Assembly: GCA_963664945.1 (NCBI GenBank)
Contig: OY761822.1
Coordinates: 5,834,827 to 5,898,826 of the forward strand
DNA: 64,000 nt
Direction of reading: 5' to 3'
Origin: UBA6522 sp963664945
GTDB lineage: Bacteria; Pseudomonadota; Gammaproteobacteria; Steroidobacterales; Rariloculaceae
Each line of letters starts with the position of its first letter. Position 1 is the first letter of the stretch. Shown here in pieces: positions 25,066 to 34,175 of this stretch. The notes under the pieces are model-generated. The model was not told where the DNA came from, did no database searches, and worked only from the letters and a program-made list of their open reading frames with translations. The position numbers and the translations under genes were made by a program.

Positions 25066-27235
25066 CCCACGCAAGCCAGAAAAAGAAACGATAACGATCT
25101 GCGCCTACTGCGGCGTAGGCTGCGGTTTCAAGGCGGAAACCATCGGCGATGAGATCGTGCGGATGACGCCGTGGAAGGAAGGCAAGGCCAACCACGGCCA
25201 TAGCTGCGTGAAGGGTCGATTCGCCTATGACTACTGGCGGCACCCGGACCGGGTCAGGACGCCGATGATCCGTGCAAGCATCGATGATCCCTGGCGGGAG
25301 GTCGGCTGGGACGAGGCTTTCGCGCATGCCGCAAGCGAGCTCAGGCGTATCCAGGCCACTTACGGTCGCAGTTCCGTGGGCGGCGTTTCGAGTTCGCGTT
25401 GCACGAACGAGGAAATCTTCCTGACGCAGAAATTCGTGCGCGCCGCGCTCGGCAACAACAACATCGACAACTGTGCGCGCATCTGCCACTCGCCGACCCA
25501 GTTCGGGCTTTCAGCCACCGTGGGGGCCGGCGCCGCGAGCCAGCACTTCGATTCGGTGCTGCAGGCGGACGTCATCGTGGTTGTCGGCGCCAATCCCACC
25601 GAAGGCCACCCCGTGTTCGGCTCGATGATGAAACGCCGCATTCGCCAGGGCGCGAAGCTCATCGTCATCGATCCGCGCCGGACCGAGACGGTCGACAGCC
25701 CGCACTGCCGCGCCGATGTCCACCTCGCGCTAAGCCCCGGAACGAATGTCGCGATTCTCAACAGCATCGCGCATGTCATCGTGCGCGAGAACCGGCACGA
25801 TCCGGACTTCATCAAGTCGCGCTGCGAGTGGCGGGAGTTCGAGCTCTGGGCAGAGCTTGTCGGCAGCGACGAGTACTCCCCCGATACCGTCGGCCCCATC
25901 GCCGGCGTCGATCCCGAGGACATCCGCCGCGCCGCGCGAATCTACTCGTCGGGTCCCAGGAGCACGATCTACTACGGCCTTGGCGTAACCGAGCACTCGC
26001 AGGGCTCGACGGGCGTGATGTGCCTCGGCAACCTGGCGCTCTCCTGCGGCATGTACGGCCGTGAAGGCGTCGGGGTGAACCCGCTGCGCGGCCAGGGCAA
26101 CGTGCAGGGCGGCAGTTGCCTGGGTAGCTGGCCGCACGTCTTCAGCGGCTATCGCTTCGTCACCGACGATGCGACCCGCGCGAGCTTCGAGGCCGAGTGG
26201 GGCATCGGGCTCGACAGCGAGCCCGGACTGAGGCTGCCGAACATGTTCGACGCGGCGTTGACGGGCCACTTCAAGGGGATGTACATCATGGGCGAAGACC
26301 CCGTGCAGTCCGACCCGAACCAGAACCACATCATCGCTGCGCTTCGCAGCATGGAGTGCGTGATCGTCCACGACCTGTTCCTCAACGAGACCTCGAAGTA
26401 CGCGCACGTCTTCCTGCCGGGCAGCTCGTCGCTGGAGAAGGATGGCACCTTTACCAACGCCGAGCGTCGAATCAGCCGCGTTCGCAAGGTCGTCGAGCCG
26501 CTCGCGGGCTATCAGGACTGGGAAGTGACGGTGAAGCTCATGAACGCCATGGGCTACGAAGTCGGTTATGCGCATGCCGGCGAGGTGCTCGACGAGCTCG
26601 CCCGCCTCTCGCCCGCCTACAGCGGCGCGAGCTTCGAGCTGCTCGACCGCGTCGGCTCCGCACAATGGCCGGTCGACAAGGCTGCGCCCGAAGGTACCGA
26701 GGTATTGCACATGCGGCAATTCCCGCGCGCGAACGGTCGCGGCACATTCATGCTCACGGGGTACGTGCCGACTACGGAGCGGGTCAGCGATCAGTATCCG
26801 CTGCTTCTGACGACGGGCCGTATCCTGAGTCAGTACAACGTCGGCACGCAGACGCGGCGCACGGCAAACTCCATGTGGCATCCCGAGGATGTGCTCGAGA
26901 TGTCGCGCGGCGACATGAAGGTGCGCGGGCTTTCCGACGGCGATCGTGTCAAGGTCGCGAGCCGCTTCGGCTCGACGCGTCTCAAGGTCGTTGAGTCCGA
27001 ACGCGTGAATCCCGGCATCATCTACACAACGTTCCACCACGCCGAATCCAAGGCAAACGCCGTCACGAGCGACCTGTCCGACTGGGCCACGAATTGCCCT
27101 GAATACAAGGTCACGGCCGTGGAAGTGACGAAGCTCCTGCCGGCCGATTGGTGGCAGGGCGAATCGGTTGCCACGCGCAAGGCACGGCGTGAGCGTGAGG
27201 CCGCCGCCGTGGCCGCTGTCGAGGAGGTCGTCTGA
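25058..27235 (+). CDS. Formate dehydrogenase catalytic subunit (Mo/W-bis-MGD), C-terminal half of FdsA
   Basis: The 725-aa molybdopterin oxidoreductase oxidises formate to CO2. It has the [4Fe-4S] motif CAYCGVGC with Cys50, and the active-site segment 'NIDNCARICHSPT', where a TGC cysteine (Cys143) followed by His stands in for selenocysteine. MGD-binding blocks include 'VIVVVGANPTEGHPVF', 'GNVQGGSCLGSWP', 'TGRILSQYNVGTQTRR'. The GTG start (25058) follows CGGAGGA and overlaps the upstream Fe-S gene by 8 bp. FdsB/FdsG-type flavin subunits are not nearby, so the electron acceptor is uncertain. Confidence 0.9.
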   Translation: MPNPRKPEKETITICAYCGVGCGFKAETIGDEIVRMTPWKEGKANHGHSCVKGRFAYDYWRHPDRVRTPMIRASIDDPWREVGWDEAFAHAASELRRIQATYGRSSVGGVSSSRCTNEEIFLTQKFVRAALGNNNIDNCARICHSPTQFGLSATVGAGAASQHFDSVLQADVIVVVGANPTEGHPVFGSMMKRRIRQGAKLIVIDPRRTETVDSPHCRADVHLALSPGTNVAILNSIAHVIVRENRHDPDFIKSRCEWREFELWAELVGSDEYSPDTVGPIAGVDPEDIRRAARIYSSGPRSTIYYGLGVTEHSQGSTGVMCLGNLALSCGMYGREGVGVNPLRGQGNVQGGSCLGSWPHVFSGYRFVTDDATRASFEAEWGIGLDSEPGLRLPNMFDAALTGHFKGMYIMGEDPVQSDPNQNHIIAALRSMECVIVHDLFLNETSKYAHVFLPGSSSLEKDGTFTNAERRISRVRKVVEPLAGYQDWEVTVKLMNAMGYEVGYAHAGEVLDELARLSPAYSGASFELLDRVGSAQWPVDKAAPEGTEVLHMRQFPRANGRGTFMLTGYVPTTERVSDQYPLLLTTGRILSQYNVGTQTRRTANSMWHPEDVLEMSRGDMKVRGLSDGDRVKVASRFGSTRLKVVESERVNPGIIYTTFHHAESKANAVTSDLSDWATNCPEYKVTAVEVTKLLPADWWQGESVATRKARREREAAAVAAVEEVV

Positions 27236-27237
27236 GC

Positions 27238-27531
27238 GTGCCGGGTGGCGACCAACGGCCTGCCGTCGCCGGTGAGGTCATCGATCTTGATCGCCTGATC
27301 GCGATGGCAAACCAGATCGGCGACTTCTTTGCGCCCTACCCCCCGGAGCGCGCCCGCGAAGGGCTGCGCAATCACCTGCGAACCTACTGGGATCCACGCA
27401 TGCGCGGCGCCCTGCTGGCGCACATCGATGCCGGCGGCGAAGGTCTGGACGAGGGCGTCATCGAAGGCGCGCGCCTGCTGCGCGAAAGCGAGGCCGAGAA
27501 AAGCGGCTACTACGGCCCCCCACAGGCCTGA
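27238..27531 (+). CDS. fdsD: Formate dehydrogenase delta subunit (FdsD-like)
   Basis: The 97-aa protein matches FdsD: 'DRLIAMANQIGDFFAPYP', 'HLRTYWDPRMRGALLAHID'. FdsD is a small subunit that helps assembly and stability of NAD-dependent formate dehydrogenases, with a role linked to the molybdenum cofactor. It starts at a GTG two bases after the fdsA-like stop, so it is cotranscribed. Its presence strengthens the assignment of the two upstream genes to the FdsA lineage. Confidence 0.85.
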   Translation: MPGGDQRPAVAGEVIDLDRLIAMANQIGDFFAPYPPERAREGLRNHLRTYWDPRMRGALLAHIDAGGEGLDEGVIEGARLLRESEAEKSGYYGPPQA

Positions 27532-27577
27532 AGCAGCCCGACGGTCGATCCGAGTAAGGCTGGATTCGCGGTCCGGA

Positions 27578-27670
27578 CTTGTATGGAGCATACGTAACTC
27601 ATTGATTGTACGTCCGCGCAATGTTCCTTCCGCGACAGCGGGGCGGCGTACCGCGCCGCCATGGCACGCT
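27578..27670 (+). repeat. 93-bp dispersed structured repeat, copy B
   Basis: This is the ungapped match to 14415-14507. The hairpin stems are the same, with loops GAG (copy A: GAA) and TACCG (copy A: TGTTA). It fills part of the gap between fdsD and the convergent propeller gene. Its last ten bases (ATGGCACGCT) also begin the 36-bp direct repeat that follows. Confidence 0.75.
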
Positions 27671-27768
27671 TATATCGGCAACGGTCGTCCGTCACTTCGG
27701 TGGTCGTCCTCGTCCCCGTCTCCGAGGGAGGAATGGCACGCTTAAACCGGCAACCGTCGTCCGTCACT
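27661..27768. repeat. Two 36-bp direct repeats at the 3' end of the propeller gene
   Basis: Copies at 27661-27696 and 27733-27768 differ at only four positions (both begin ATGGCACGCTTA and end GTCGTCCGTCACT). The second copy includes the propeller gene's stop codon. The first begins inside the 93-bp repeat, which suggests a local duplication linked to that element's arrival. Confidence 0.6.
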
Positions 27769-29050
27769 CCCACGCGGCGTAGTGCGGCCTTCCGATGACG
27801 TAGTCGGGATTGGCTCCCTCGCGCGGCACGAACTTCTGCACGCCGCCCTTGTTGTCGACCTGGGCAAGGTACAGGTTGCCTTCCTGGTCCACGCTCATGC
27901 CGTGCACGCCGGCGATGCCGCCGGGAAAGTCGCCATAGGTTCCCCAGGAGTACAGGAAATTGCCATCCAGATCGTACTTGAGAATCTTGTGGCTGCTGCG
28001 GTCGGCGGCCCACAGGTGGCCGTCGTCCGTGATGATGAACATGTGGACGTTGGCGGGCCGCTCGCCCACGCTCCACTCGTAGAGGTACTCGCCGTTTTCG
28101 TCGAAGACCTGGATCCGCCGGTTGCCGCGGTCGTTGACGAAGACCCGGTTGGTCGCCGGATCGACGGCAACGCCGTGGACATTGTTCCAGTAGTAGGGGC
28201 GAGTCTCGTTGGGCGGCGTGCCCCGCTCGCCCCAGGAAGTCAGGTAGTTGCCGTCGGCGTCGAACTTGACCACCCGGGTGCCGTTGTAGCCGTCGGCGAC
28301 GACAAAACTGCTGTCGGGGAACCAGGCCATGAACGTCGGGCGGTTGAAGTGCGTTTCATCCGCGCCCAGTTCGCCGTAGGTGCCGATGGACTGCACCAGC
28401 GTGGAGCCGTCGTTGGTGAACTTGTGGATGATGTGTTTGTGGTCGTCGATGATCCAGACGTGTTTTTCGGGATCATAGGGGTTGATGGCGACGTAGTGGG
28501 GCCGCTGCAGCATGGAATCCCACTGGTCCCAGGCTTCCACCACATTGCCGTCGCGGTCGAACACCAGGATGCAATACTGCCAGCGGGCATCGATGCCGAA
28601 GCGTCCGCCCGCTTCGACCCAACCGGTGATGCCCGCTTCGGCCAGGCCGCCGGTTCCGCCGCTGCCGGGGATGCTGACCCGGGTGGCGTTGCGCCAGATG
28701 CCCGTGGGAGGAAAGCTCAAGCTCGGACCGATCTCCGGAACACGCCGGTTTGACGGTGCATCGATCTGCGGCAGCAGGCCGCGCTGCAGGTAGAACACGC
28801 GGTCGGGGCTCTCGGCGAAAACGCTCTGGCCGGCTCCGAACGTCCAGCCCTCGGCGCCCGGAAGCGTCCCGATGTCCTTCGGCCAGCCGACGGCCACGTC
28901 GTAGGCGCCGAACATGTCCTGGCCGCCCTTCTGGCCCTGAACCGCCGCGTAACTGCCGGGCATGGCCTCCTGGGCCATGGCGCTGGTCAGCAGGCCGAGA
29001 ATCAGGCTTGCAGGAACGGTGATGGCGGCGATAGTCAGCTTCCTTAACAT
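27764..29050 (-). CDS. Secreted beta-propeller (NHL-type) protein
   Basis: The 428-aa protein has a signal peptide ('IPLTIAAITVPASL'-like, cleaved near 'TSAMAQ') and repeated blades such as 'NRVFVNDRGNRRIQVFDENG', 'GHLWAADRSSHKILKYDLDG' and 'GNLYLAQVDNKGGVQKF'. Histidines and the pattern near 'HYVAINPYDPEKHVWIIDDH' recall amidating-lyase-like propellers. The start at 29050 follows GGGAGGACGAC. It is related to the protein at 15675 but about 75 residues longer at the N-terminus. Role unknown. Confidence 0.8.
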   Translation of the reverse strand: MLRKLTIAAITVPASLILGLLTSAMAQEAMPGSYAAVQGQKGGQDMFGAYDVAVGWPKDIGTLPGAEGWTFGAGQSVFAESPDRVFYLQRGLLPQIDAPSNRRVPEIGPSLSFPPTGIWRNATRVSIPGSGGTGGLAEAGITGWVEAGGRFGIDARWQYCILVFDRDGNVVEAWDQWDSMLQRPHYVAINPYDPEKHVWIIDDHKHIIHKFTNDGSTLVQSIGTYGELGADETHFNRPTFMAWFPDSSFVVADGYNGTRVVKFDADGNYLTSWGERGTPPNETRPYYWNNVHGVAVDPATNRVFVNDRGNRRIQVFDENGEYLYEWSVGERPANVHMFIITDDGHLWAADRSSHKILKYDLDGNFLYSWGTYGDFPGGIAGVHGMSVDQEGNLYLAQVDNKGGVQKFVPREGANPDYVIGRPHYAAWE

Positions 29051-29238
29051 GTCGTCCTCCCGGTATGCCGGCGAGGCGATGGGCGCCGCCTGCCGTGTAC
29101 GGTTCTGTCTTGTGTTGGTCGGTCTATTCTGCGCCAAAACGCCGTCATCTAAAAGTACCGCCGTTTTCCGTCCATCGCGCGGTCGTGATCGGTTCCGGGA
29201 AAACGGTCGATCATGGCGGCCTGGCTGGCCCGCCGCGG

Positions 29239-30519
29239 TTACGCCCCGTGGGCCGGCGACCAGCCCCTGCAGGCGTCCATGTTAAGGGGAACGTCGTGAA
29301 CCCGGATGATGTCCACGCCCTGGGCGCACAGATCCAGCGAAACGTCCGCCGTCGCCCGGTCCCTGGCCCGCATGTCGTCTCCCACCTGGGAGCGAAGGAA
29401 CGACTTGCGCGAATGCCCGACCATCATGCGCAGCCCGTGCCGGCGGAACTCGCCGGCGCGGCGCAGCAGTTCCCATGACTGATCGGCCGTCTTGCCGAAG
29501 CCGATTCCGGGGTCGAAGATGATCCGGTTGAGGTCCAGTCGGGCCTTGTCCCAGCGCTCGAGGCTCTCGAGCAGCCAACGCTCGACGGCCTCAAAGGGGT
29601 CCTGGTCCGCGGGGAGCGTCAGGCGCGAGTCCACAGGCAGGGAGAGCTGGTGCATCGCCACCCAGTCCGCGCGGTACTCGCCCGCCAACTCGATCATGGC
29701 GGGCGTGGCGAGCCCGCTGACGTCGTTGACCATGTCCACGCCCAGGTCCAGGGCCCGGCGCGCGGTCTCCGCATGGTAGGTGTCGATGCTGATGTACGGG
29801 CCCGGCGCGCTGCCCGCACGCAACTCCAGCAGTTGCTCGAGCACGGGGCCGACCCGCGCCCACTCTTCGTCGTGCCGCAATGGTTGCGCACCCGGGCGGG
29901 TGGATTCGCCGCCGACGTCGATGATGTGCACACCGGCGGCGATCATTTCATGCGCCAGGGGTTCGATGGTTGACCAATCGGTGAACCGGCCGCCGTCGGA
30001 GAACGAGTCCGGGGTGACGTTGACAATACCCATCCACAGGGGAAGGGGGTCCCCAAGCCGGCGGGAGCATTCCAGGAGGTTTTCGCCGTTTGCGCCCGGC
30101 GGCACGAGCCGCGGTTCCAGCGCCACCATGGGCGTGAGCACGAAGTTGCGCGCGCGCAGGCCCGGATGCGGAATGGTCAGCGATTCGTCAAGCCACCGTT
30201 CATCGCCCCACAGCAGGATGTCGATGTCCACGGCGCGTGGCGACCAGCGCGGTCCCGGCGTGCGTCCCAGCCGCTGTTCGATTTTCTTGCTCCACTCGCG
30301 CAATGTCGGCGGCAGGGCTTCGGTCTCGCACGCCGCGGCGAGGTTCAGGTACGGCCGGTTCCAATCCTGTGGGGCGCCGTCCGGCAGCAGCGCCGGCGAT
30401 TCCACCACCGGGGATACGCGCTCGATACTCAGTGGGCCCCGAGCGAGAAGTTCGAGCGAGCGCGCGAGATTCGCGCGCCGGTCGCCGAGGTTCGATCCCA
30501 ATCCCAAGTAGGTCCGCAT
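29239..30519 (-). CDS. folKP: Fused 6-hydroxymethyl-dihydropterin pyrophosphokinase / dihydropteroate synthase
   Basis: The 426-aa protein joins two successive folate enzymes. Residues 1-150 are HPPK ('YLGLGSNLGDRRANLARSLE', metal/substrate motif 'RAVDIDILLWG'). Residues 160-426 are DHPS ('MGIVNVTPDSFSDGG', 'DVGGESTRPGA', 'FDPGIGFGKTADQSW', 'MVGHSRKSFL', 'RVHDVPLN'). The reaction sequence runs from hydroxymethyl-dihydropterin through its diphosphate to dihydropteroate. The same order occurs in fungi and in Francisella-type bacteria. No frameshift lies between the halves, so the fusion is real. Confidence 0.93.
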   Translation of the reverse strand: MRTYLGLGSNLGDRRANLARSLELLARGPLSIERVSPVVESPALLPDGAPQDWNRPYLNLAAACETEALPPTLREWSKKIEQRLGRTPGPRWSPRAVDIDILLWGDERWLDESLTIPHPGLRARNFVLTPMVALEPRLVPPGANGENLLECSRRLGDPLPLWMGIVNVTPDSFSDGGRFTDWSTIEPLAHEMIAAGVHIIDVGGESTRPGAQPLRHDEEWARVGPVLEQLLELRAGSAPGPYISIDTYHAETARRALDLGVDMVNDVSGLATPAMIELAGEYRADWVAMHQLSLPVDSRLTLPADQDPFEAVERWLLESLERWDKARLDLNRIIFDPGIGFGKTADQSWELLRRAGEFRRHGLRMMVGHSRKSFLRSQVGDDMRARDRATADVSLDLCAQGVDIIRVHDVPLNMDACRGWSPAHGA

Positions 30520-30533
30520 GGCGATAGCTTACA

Positions 30534-31013
30534 ATGGCGCGGATGATTCTAGCCGTAATATTGCGCCGGGCATGTGTGGCAGGCGCGATCCTCCTTTTGT
30601 CCGGTACGCCGGGAGAAAGCCAGGTTCCGGCACGGAGCGGCGCGTCGGACGAATCAACCCTGTTTGCCGTGAACTGCCCGCCGGATGCGATGCAGGCCGA
30701 TACCTGCATGGTGGATCGACGCACCTACGTGGGATGGCAGGTATTTCACAGGACCTGTGCCGTGTGCCACGCGGCCGATGCCGTCGGCAGCAGATTCGCG
30801 CCGAACCTGTTGCCGCGCATTCGCCGCATGGACGGCCGCGAGTTCTCGGAGGCGATGGACACGGGCTACGCCGGCGAGGCCGAAATGGCGCCATGGGGGC
30901 GCAACCCGGAGGTGCGCCCGTATTACCTCGAGTTGTGGGCCTACCTGTCCGCGCGCGCCGCCGGCGACCTGCCACGGGGCGAACCGCAACCCGCGCCCCT
31001 GACATCGCCGTGA
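30534..31013 (+). CDS. Secreted c-type cytochrome
   Basis: The 159-aa protein has an N-terminal signal, one CxxCH heme site ('FHRTCAVCHAADAVGS') and a candidate Met ligand in 'GYAGEAEMAPWG'. Two additional cysteines before the heme ('NCPPDAMQADTCM') may form a disulfide. The form recalls cytochromes that accept electrons from PQQ-type alcohol dehydrogenases, but no such enzyme is next to it. It is transcribed divergently from folKP with only 14 bp between the starts, so the promoters overlap. Confidence 0.75.
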   Translation: MARMILAVILRRACVAGAILLLSGTPGESQVPARSGASDESTLFAVNCPPDAMQADTCMVDRRTYVGWQVFHRTCAVCHAADAVGSRFAPNLLPRIRRMDGREFSEAMDTGYAGEAEMAPWGRNPEVRPYYLELWAYLSARAAGDLPRGEPQPAPLTSP

Positions 31014-31084
31014 CGGGCAACGCTCCACATCAGAAAATCACGGCGGCGCCGGCCTGCGTTCCTTTCCTTCCGCTCCCGATTCTG

Positions 31085-32485
31085 CTACGGCCTCCCTTGA
31101 CGTTGCGGCGCCTCGATCTCGGTCTGTAGCCCCAGGTCGCCCTGATCCCGCATCCACGCTTGCAGCCGCTCCAGCATGGCGGCGATCCGCTCCTGGTGTT
31201 CCGCCATTTCCGCTAGGTTCGTCATCTCGTGAGGGTCTGCCTCCAGGTCGAAGAACTCGAACTCGGGTCGGTGCTGGTATCGCTCGAACAGTGCCCTCGC
31301 GTGGGCGTCGGTTGCGCCCAGGTCGCGCCAGGAGAAGTAGAAGCCGCCGTTGCCTTCCTCGGTGATGAGATTCGTGAACCGATTGCCCGGAACCAGGTTC
31401 CAGATCAGTTTGTAACGATCGTCGCGGATCGATCTGATCGGGTAGGGTTCCACGTTTGCGACGATGCCGGTCGTGGTCTGGATGCCGTAAACCACGTCGC
31501 GGTGCGTCGGGCCGGCATCGAGGAGCAGGCCCAGCATGCTCCGCCCTTCGATTTCGGGAGCCGGTACGCCCCCGGCGGCCTCGATCCAGGTCGGAAGCAG
31601 GTCGGTGCTCTGGAGCAGGGCGGACGATGTCCTGCCGGCGGGTACCCGGTCGTTCCAGCGCACGACCAGGGACGCTCTGATTCCCGCGTCGTAGAGCGTC
31701 CACTTGGCGAAGGGGCCACCGATCCCCTGCTCGCTATAGAACATGGTCAGCGTATTTTCGTGCGCGCCGTGTTGTTCCAGCAGGTCGAGGATGCGGCCGA
31801 GTTCGCCGTCCATGTAAGTGATCTCGGCGTAGTACCGGGTCAGCGCTTCCCGGGTTTCGGGCGTGTCGACGAAATAGGGCGGCAGCTCAAGCCGGGTCGC
31901 GTCGTAGCGGGAGGGATCGCCCTTGTTCCACGGCAGGTGCGGCTCGTTCGAACCGACCATCAGGGCGAAGGGTTGCTCGCGGTCGCGGGCGATGAATTCG
32001 CCGATCGGGTCGAAGTCGAGGGACCAGTCGCCGATCCTCTCGAACGGATAGACCGTCTCCGGATTCACATGCGACTTGCCCGCCAGTCCGACGCGATAGC
32101 CCAGGCCTGTCAGGTGGTGGACGACGCTCCTGGTGTCCTCGTATGCATGCGCGTGGTTTGGGTAGGCGCCGCTCCGGACCGGATACTGCCCGGTATAGAT
32201 CATGTGGCGAGTAGGCGAGCACATGGCGGTCGCCGTGAACATGTGAGTATAGGTGGTTCCTTCCCGGGCCAGCCGGTCCAGATTCGGTGTGTGGACCATC
32301 GGATTGCCCAGGGCGCCGGCGTCGCTGTAAGTCATGTCGTCGGCGATGAACAGCAGGATGTTCGGACGGTCCTGTTCCTGAGCGCCGGCCGAATCACCGG
32401 CAAAGGCGGTCGCGATCACCAGCGGAATCAAGGCAGGAATGCGTGTTATGGCGGTATTCCTCAAAGCGCGTAACTTGCTGAACAT
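31085..32485 (-). CDS. Secreted sulfatase (arylsulfatase family)
   Basis: The 466-aa protein has a signal peptide and the sulfatase core: 'PNILLFIADDMTYSDAGALG' (metal Asp pair), the formylglycine motif 'CSPTRHMIYTG' (Cys89), and 'FALMVGSNEPHLPW'. The cysteine must be converted by a formylglycine-generating enzyme or anaerobic maturase encoded elsewhere. The start at 32485 follows GGAGGAATG. A 36-bp imperfect tandem duplication covers the start region (see 32453-32520), so 12 residues upstream of the start repeat those after it. The substrate could be a sulfated polysaccharide or steroid; this cannot be read from sequence. Confidence 0.88.
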   Translation of the reverse strand: MFSKLRALRNTAITRIPALIPLVIATAFAGDSAGAQEQDRPNILLFIADDMTYSDAGALGNPMVHTPNLDRLAREGTTYTHMFTATAMCSPTRHMIYTGQYPVRSGAYPNHAHAYEDTRSVVHHLTGLGYRVGLAGKSHVNPETVYPFERIGDWSLDFDPIGEFIARDREQPFALMVGSNEPHLPWNKGDPSRYDATRLELPPYFVDTPETREALTRYYAEITYMDGELGRILDLLEQHGAHENTLTMFYSEQGIGGPFAKWTLYDAGIRASLVVRWNDRVPAGRTSSALLQSTDLLPTWIEAAGGVPAPEIEGRSMLGLLLDAGPTHRDVVYGIQTTTGIVANVEPYPIRSIRDDRYKLIWNLVPGNRFTNLITEEGNGGFYFSWRDLGATDAHARALFERYQHRPEFEFFDLEADPHEMTNLAEMAEHQERIAAMLERLQAWMRDQGDLGLQTEIEAPQRQGRP

Positions 32486-32550
32486 GGCAGCATTCCTCCA
32501 AGGGTGTGACTTGCTGAATTCTGTCGCTTGCCTCAATGCTTCGGCCAGCC

Positions 32551-33012
32551 CTATTCGACAGCGAGCAACTCGACTTCGAACAGCAACGTCGCATCGGGCG
32601 GTATGACCCCGCCGGCGCCGCGGCTGCCGTAGGCCAGGTCGGGAGGGATGATCAGTTCGCGTTTTTCTCCGACCAGCATGCCGGCGACGCCCTCGTCCCA
32701 GCCCGCGATCACGCGGCCCGCGCCCAGGGCAAACCCGAAGGGCTGGCCGCGGTCCACCGAACTGTCGAATTTCGCGCCGCGCCCACCGTCGCTCTCCGGG
32801 TCGTGGAGCCAACCCGTGTAGTGCACGCTCACGGCATTGCCCGCGGCCGCCTCGGCGCCGGAGCCGGTCTGCGTCGTGGTGATCACCAGTCCCGAATCCG
32901 TGGCGGTCACCTCCGGGCCGTTCGTGTCAACGTCACCACCGCAGGCGTTGACGCCGAGCGCCGCCGCCGCCAGCAAAGGTAGTCCGATAGCGCATCGATA
33001 TCCGTGTTTCAT
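32551..33012 (-). CDS. FKBP-type peptidyl-prolyl isomerase, probably a lipoprotein
   Basis: The 153-aa protein has a lipoprotein-like signal ('LAAAALGVNACGG') whose -2 residue (Asn) is unusual. A single FKBP domain follows: 'AVSVHYTGWL', 'FDSSVDRGQPFGFALGAGRV', 'IAGWDEGVAGM', 'LAYGSRGAGGVIPPDATLLF'. All active-site aromatic residues are present. It folds periplasmic or outer-membrane proteins. It lies 65 bp upstream of the sulfatase start in the same direction, so the two may be cotranscribed. Confidence 0.85.
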   Translation of the reverse strand: MKHGYRCAIGLPLLAAAALGVNACGGDVDTNGPEVTATDSGLVITTTQTGSGAEAAAGNAVSVHYTGWLHDPESDGGRGAKFDSSVDRGQPFGFALGAGRVIAGWDEGVAGMLVGEKRELIIPPDLAYGSRGAGGVIPPDATLLFEVELLAVE

Positions 33013-33197
33013 GCCGATGTGTTCCTTTCCGGTTTCGATTCCGACCGTTTTGAGTATAGCTTGTCATCCGTCGCCACTGTTTGTCGGAAAGGACACCATT
33101 GGGGAGCCCGTGTCGGATTTTCCGCGGGTGAAACCGATTGTGTAATCGCAGTCATTGGATTACATTCGCGAGCGCCTCCGTGGAGCGGTGATCGATC

Positions 33198-34154
33198 ATG
33201 CGATTTTCTCTGGAGTCGCTGCGGGCGGCGGCGGAAGCCGTCTACAGGCAGGTGCCGGCGACGCCCCAATACGCCTGGCCGCTGCTCAGCCGGCACGCCG
33301 GGTTGACGGTGTGGGTCAAGCACGAGAACCATACGCAGACCGGCGCGTTCAAGGTCCGCGGCGGAGTGCTTTACATGCACCGCCTGAAGCAACGTGAACC
33401 GGATTGTCCCGGCGTGATCGCGGCGACGCGCGGCAACCACGGCCAGTCGATCGCGGTCGGCGCGGCCCACCAGGGGCTGCGCTCCGTGATCTGTGTGCCG
33501 GAAGGGAACAACCCGGAAAAGAACGCCGCGATGATCGCGCAGGGCGCGGAATTGGTCATCCACGGCAGCGATTTCCAGGAGTCGCTGGAGCACGCCCGCC
33601 AACTGGCCGCCGACGAAGGGTTGCACATGGTTGCCGCCTTCGATCCCACCCTGGTGCAGGGCGTCGCATCCTACGCGCTGGAATTGTTCGCGGCAGCCGG
33701 GCCGCTTGACGCGGTTTACGTGCCCATCGGGCTCGGTTCGGGAATCTGCGGCGTGTCCGCCGCGCGTAACGCGCTTGGCCTTGCGACCGACGTCATCGGT
33801 GTGCAGGCCGAAGGGGCGCCCTGCTATGCGTTGTCGTTCCAGGCCGGCAAGCCTGTTTCCACGCCGAGCGCGGATACGTTTGCCGATGGCGTGGCGACGC
33901 GGGTGCCGGTATCTGGCGCGGTGGAGATGATCAACAGGGAAGTCGCCCGGGTTGTCACGGTGAGCGACGCCGCCATTCTCGAAGCGCAGCGCCTGCTGCT
34001 CAGCCTGACGCACAACCTGGCGGAACCGGCAGGCGCCGCGGCGCTCGCGGCGTTGCTGTCGGAGCGCGGCAAAATGGCGGGGAAGTCCGTGGCCGTGATT
34101 CTCAGCGGCGGGAACGCCGACGCCGCCAACCTGAAGCAACTGTTTGGCGGCTGA
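33198..34154 (+). CDS. PLP-dependent threonine/serine dehydratase
   Basis: The 318-aa type II PLP enzyme has the Schiff-base lysine in 'NHTQTGAFKVRGG' (Lys52) and the phosphate/glycine loop 'GLGSGICGVSAARNA'. Its length and the absence of a C-terminal ACT domain match catabolic or TdcB-like threonine dehydratases rather than biosynthetic IlvA. It deaminates threonine to 2-oxobutyrate or serine to pyruvate. The final 'VILSGGNADAANL' is the family's signature. It stands alone between FKBP and feoA. Confidence 0.85.
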   Translation: MRFSLESLRAAAEAVYRQVPATPQYAWPLLSRHAGLTVWVKHENHTQTGAFKVRGGVLYMHRLKQREPDCPGVIAATRGNHGQSIAVGAAHQGLRSVICVPEGNNPEKNAAMIAQGAELVIHGSDFQESLEHARQLAADEGLHMVAAFDPTLVQGVASYALELFAAAGPLDAVYVPIGLGSGICGVSAARNALGLATDVIGVQAEGAPCYALSFQAGKPVSTPSADTFADGVATRVPVSGAVEMINREVARVVTVSDAAILEAQRLLLSLTHNLAEPAGAAALAALLSERGKMAGKSVAVILSGGNADAANLKQLFGG

Positions 34155-34175
34155 CCCGAATCGTTGGAAAAACGC

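Noticed and set aside
25058..27235. Selenocysteine in formate dehydrogenase
   Set aside because: The active-site codon is TGC, cysteine; there is no in-frame TGA.
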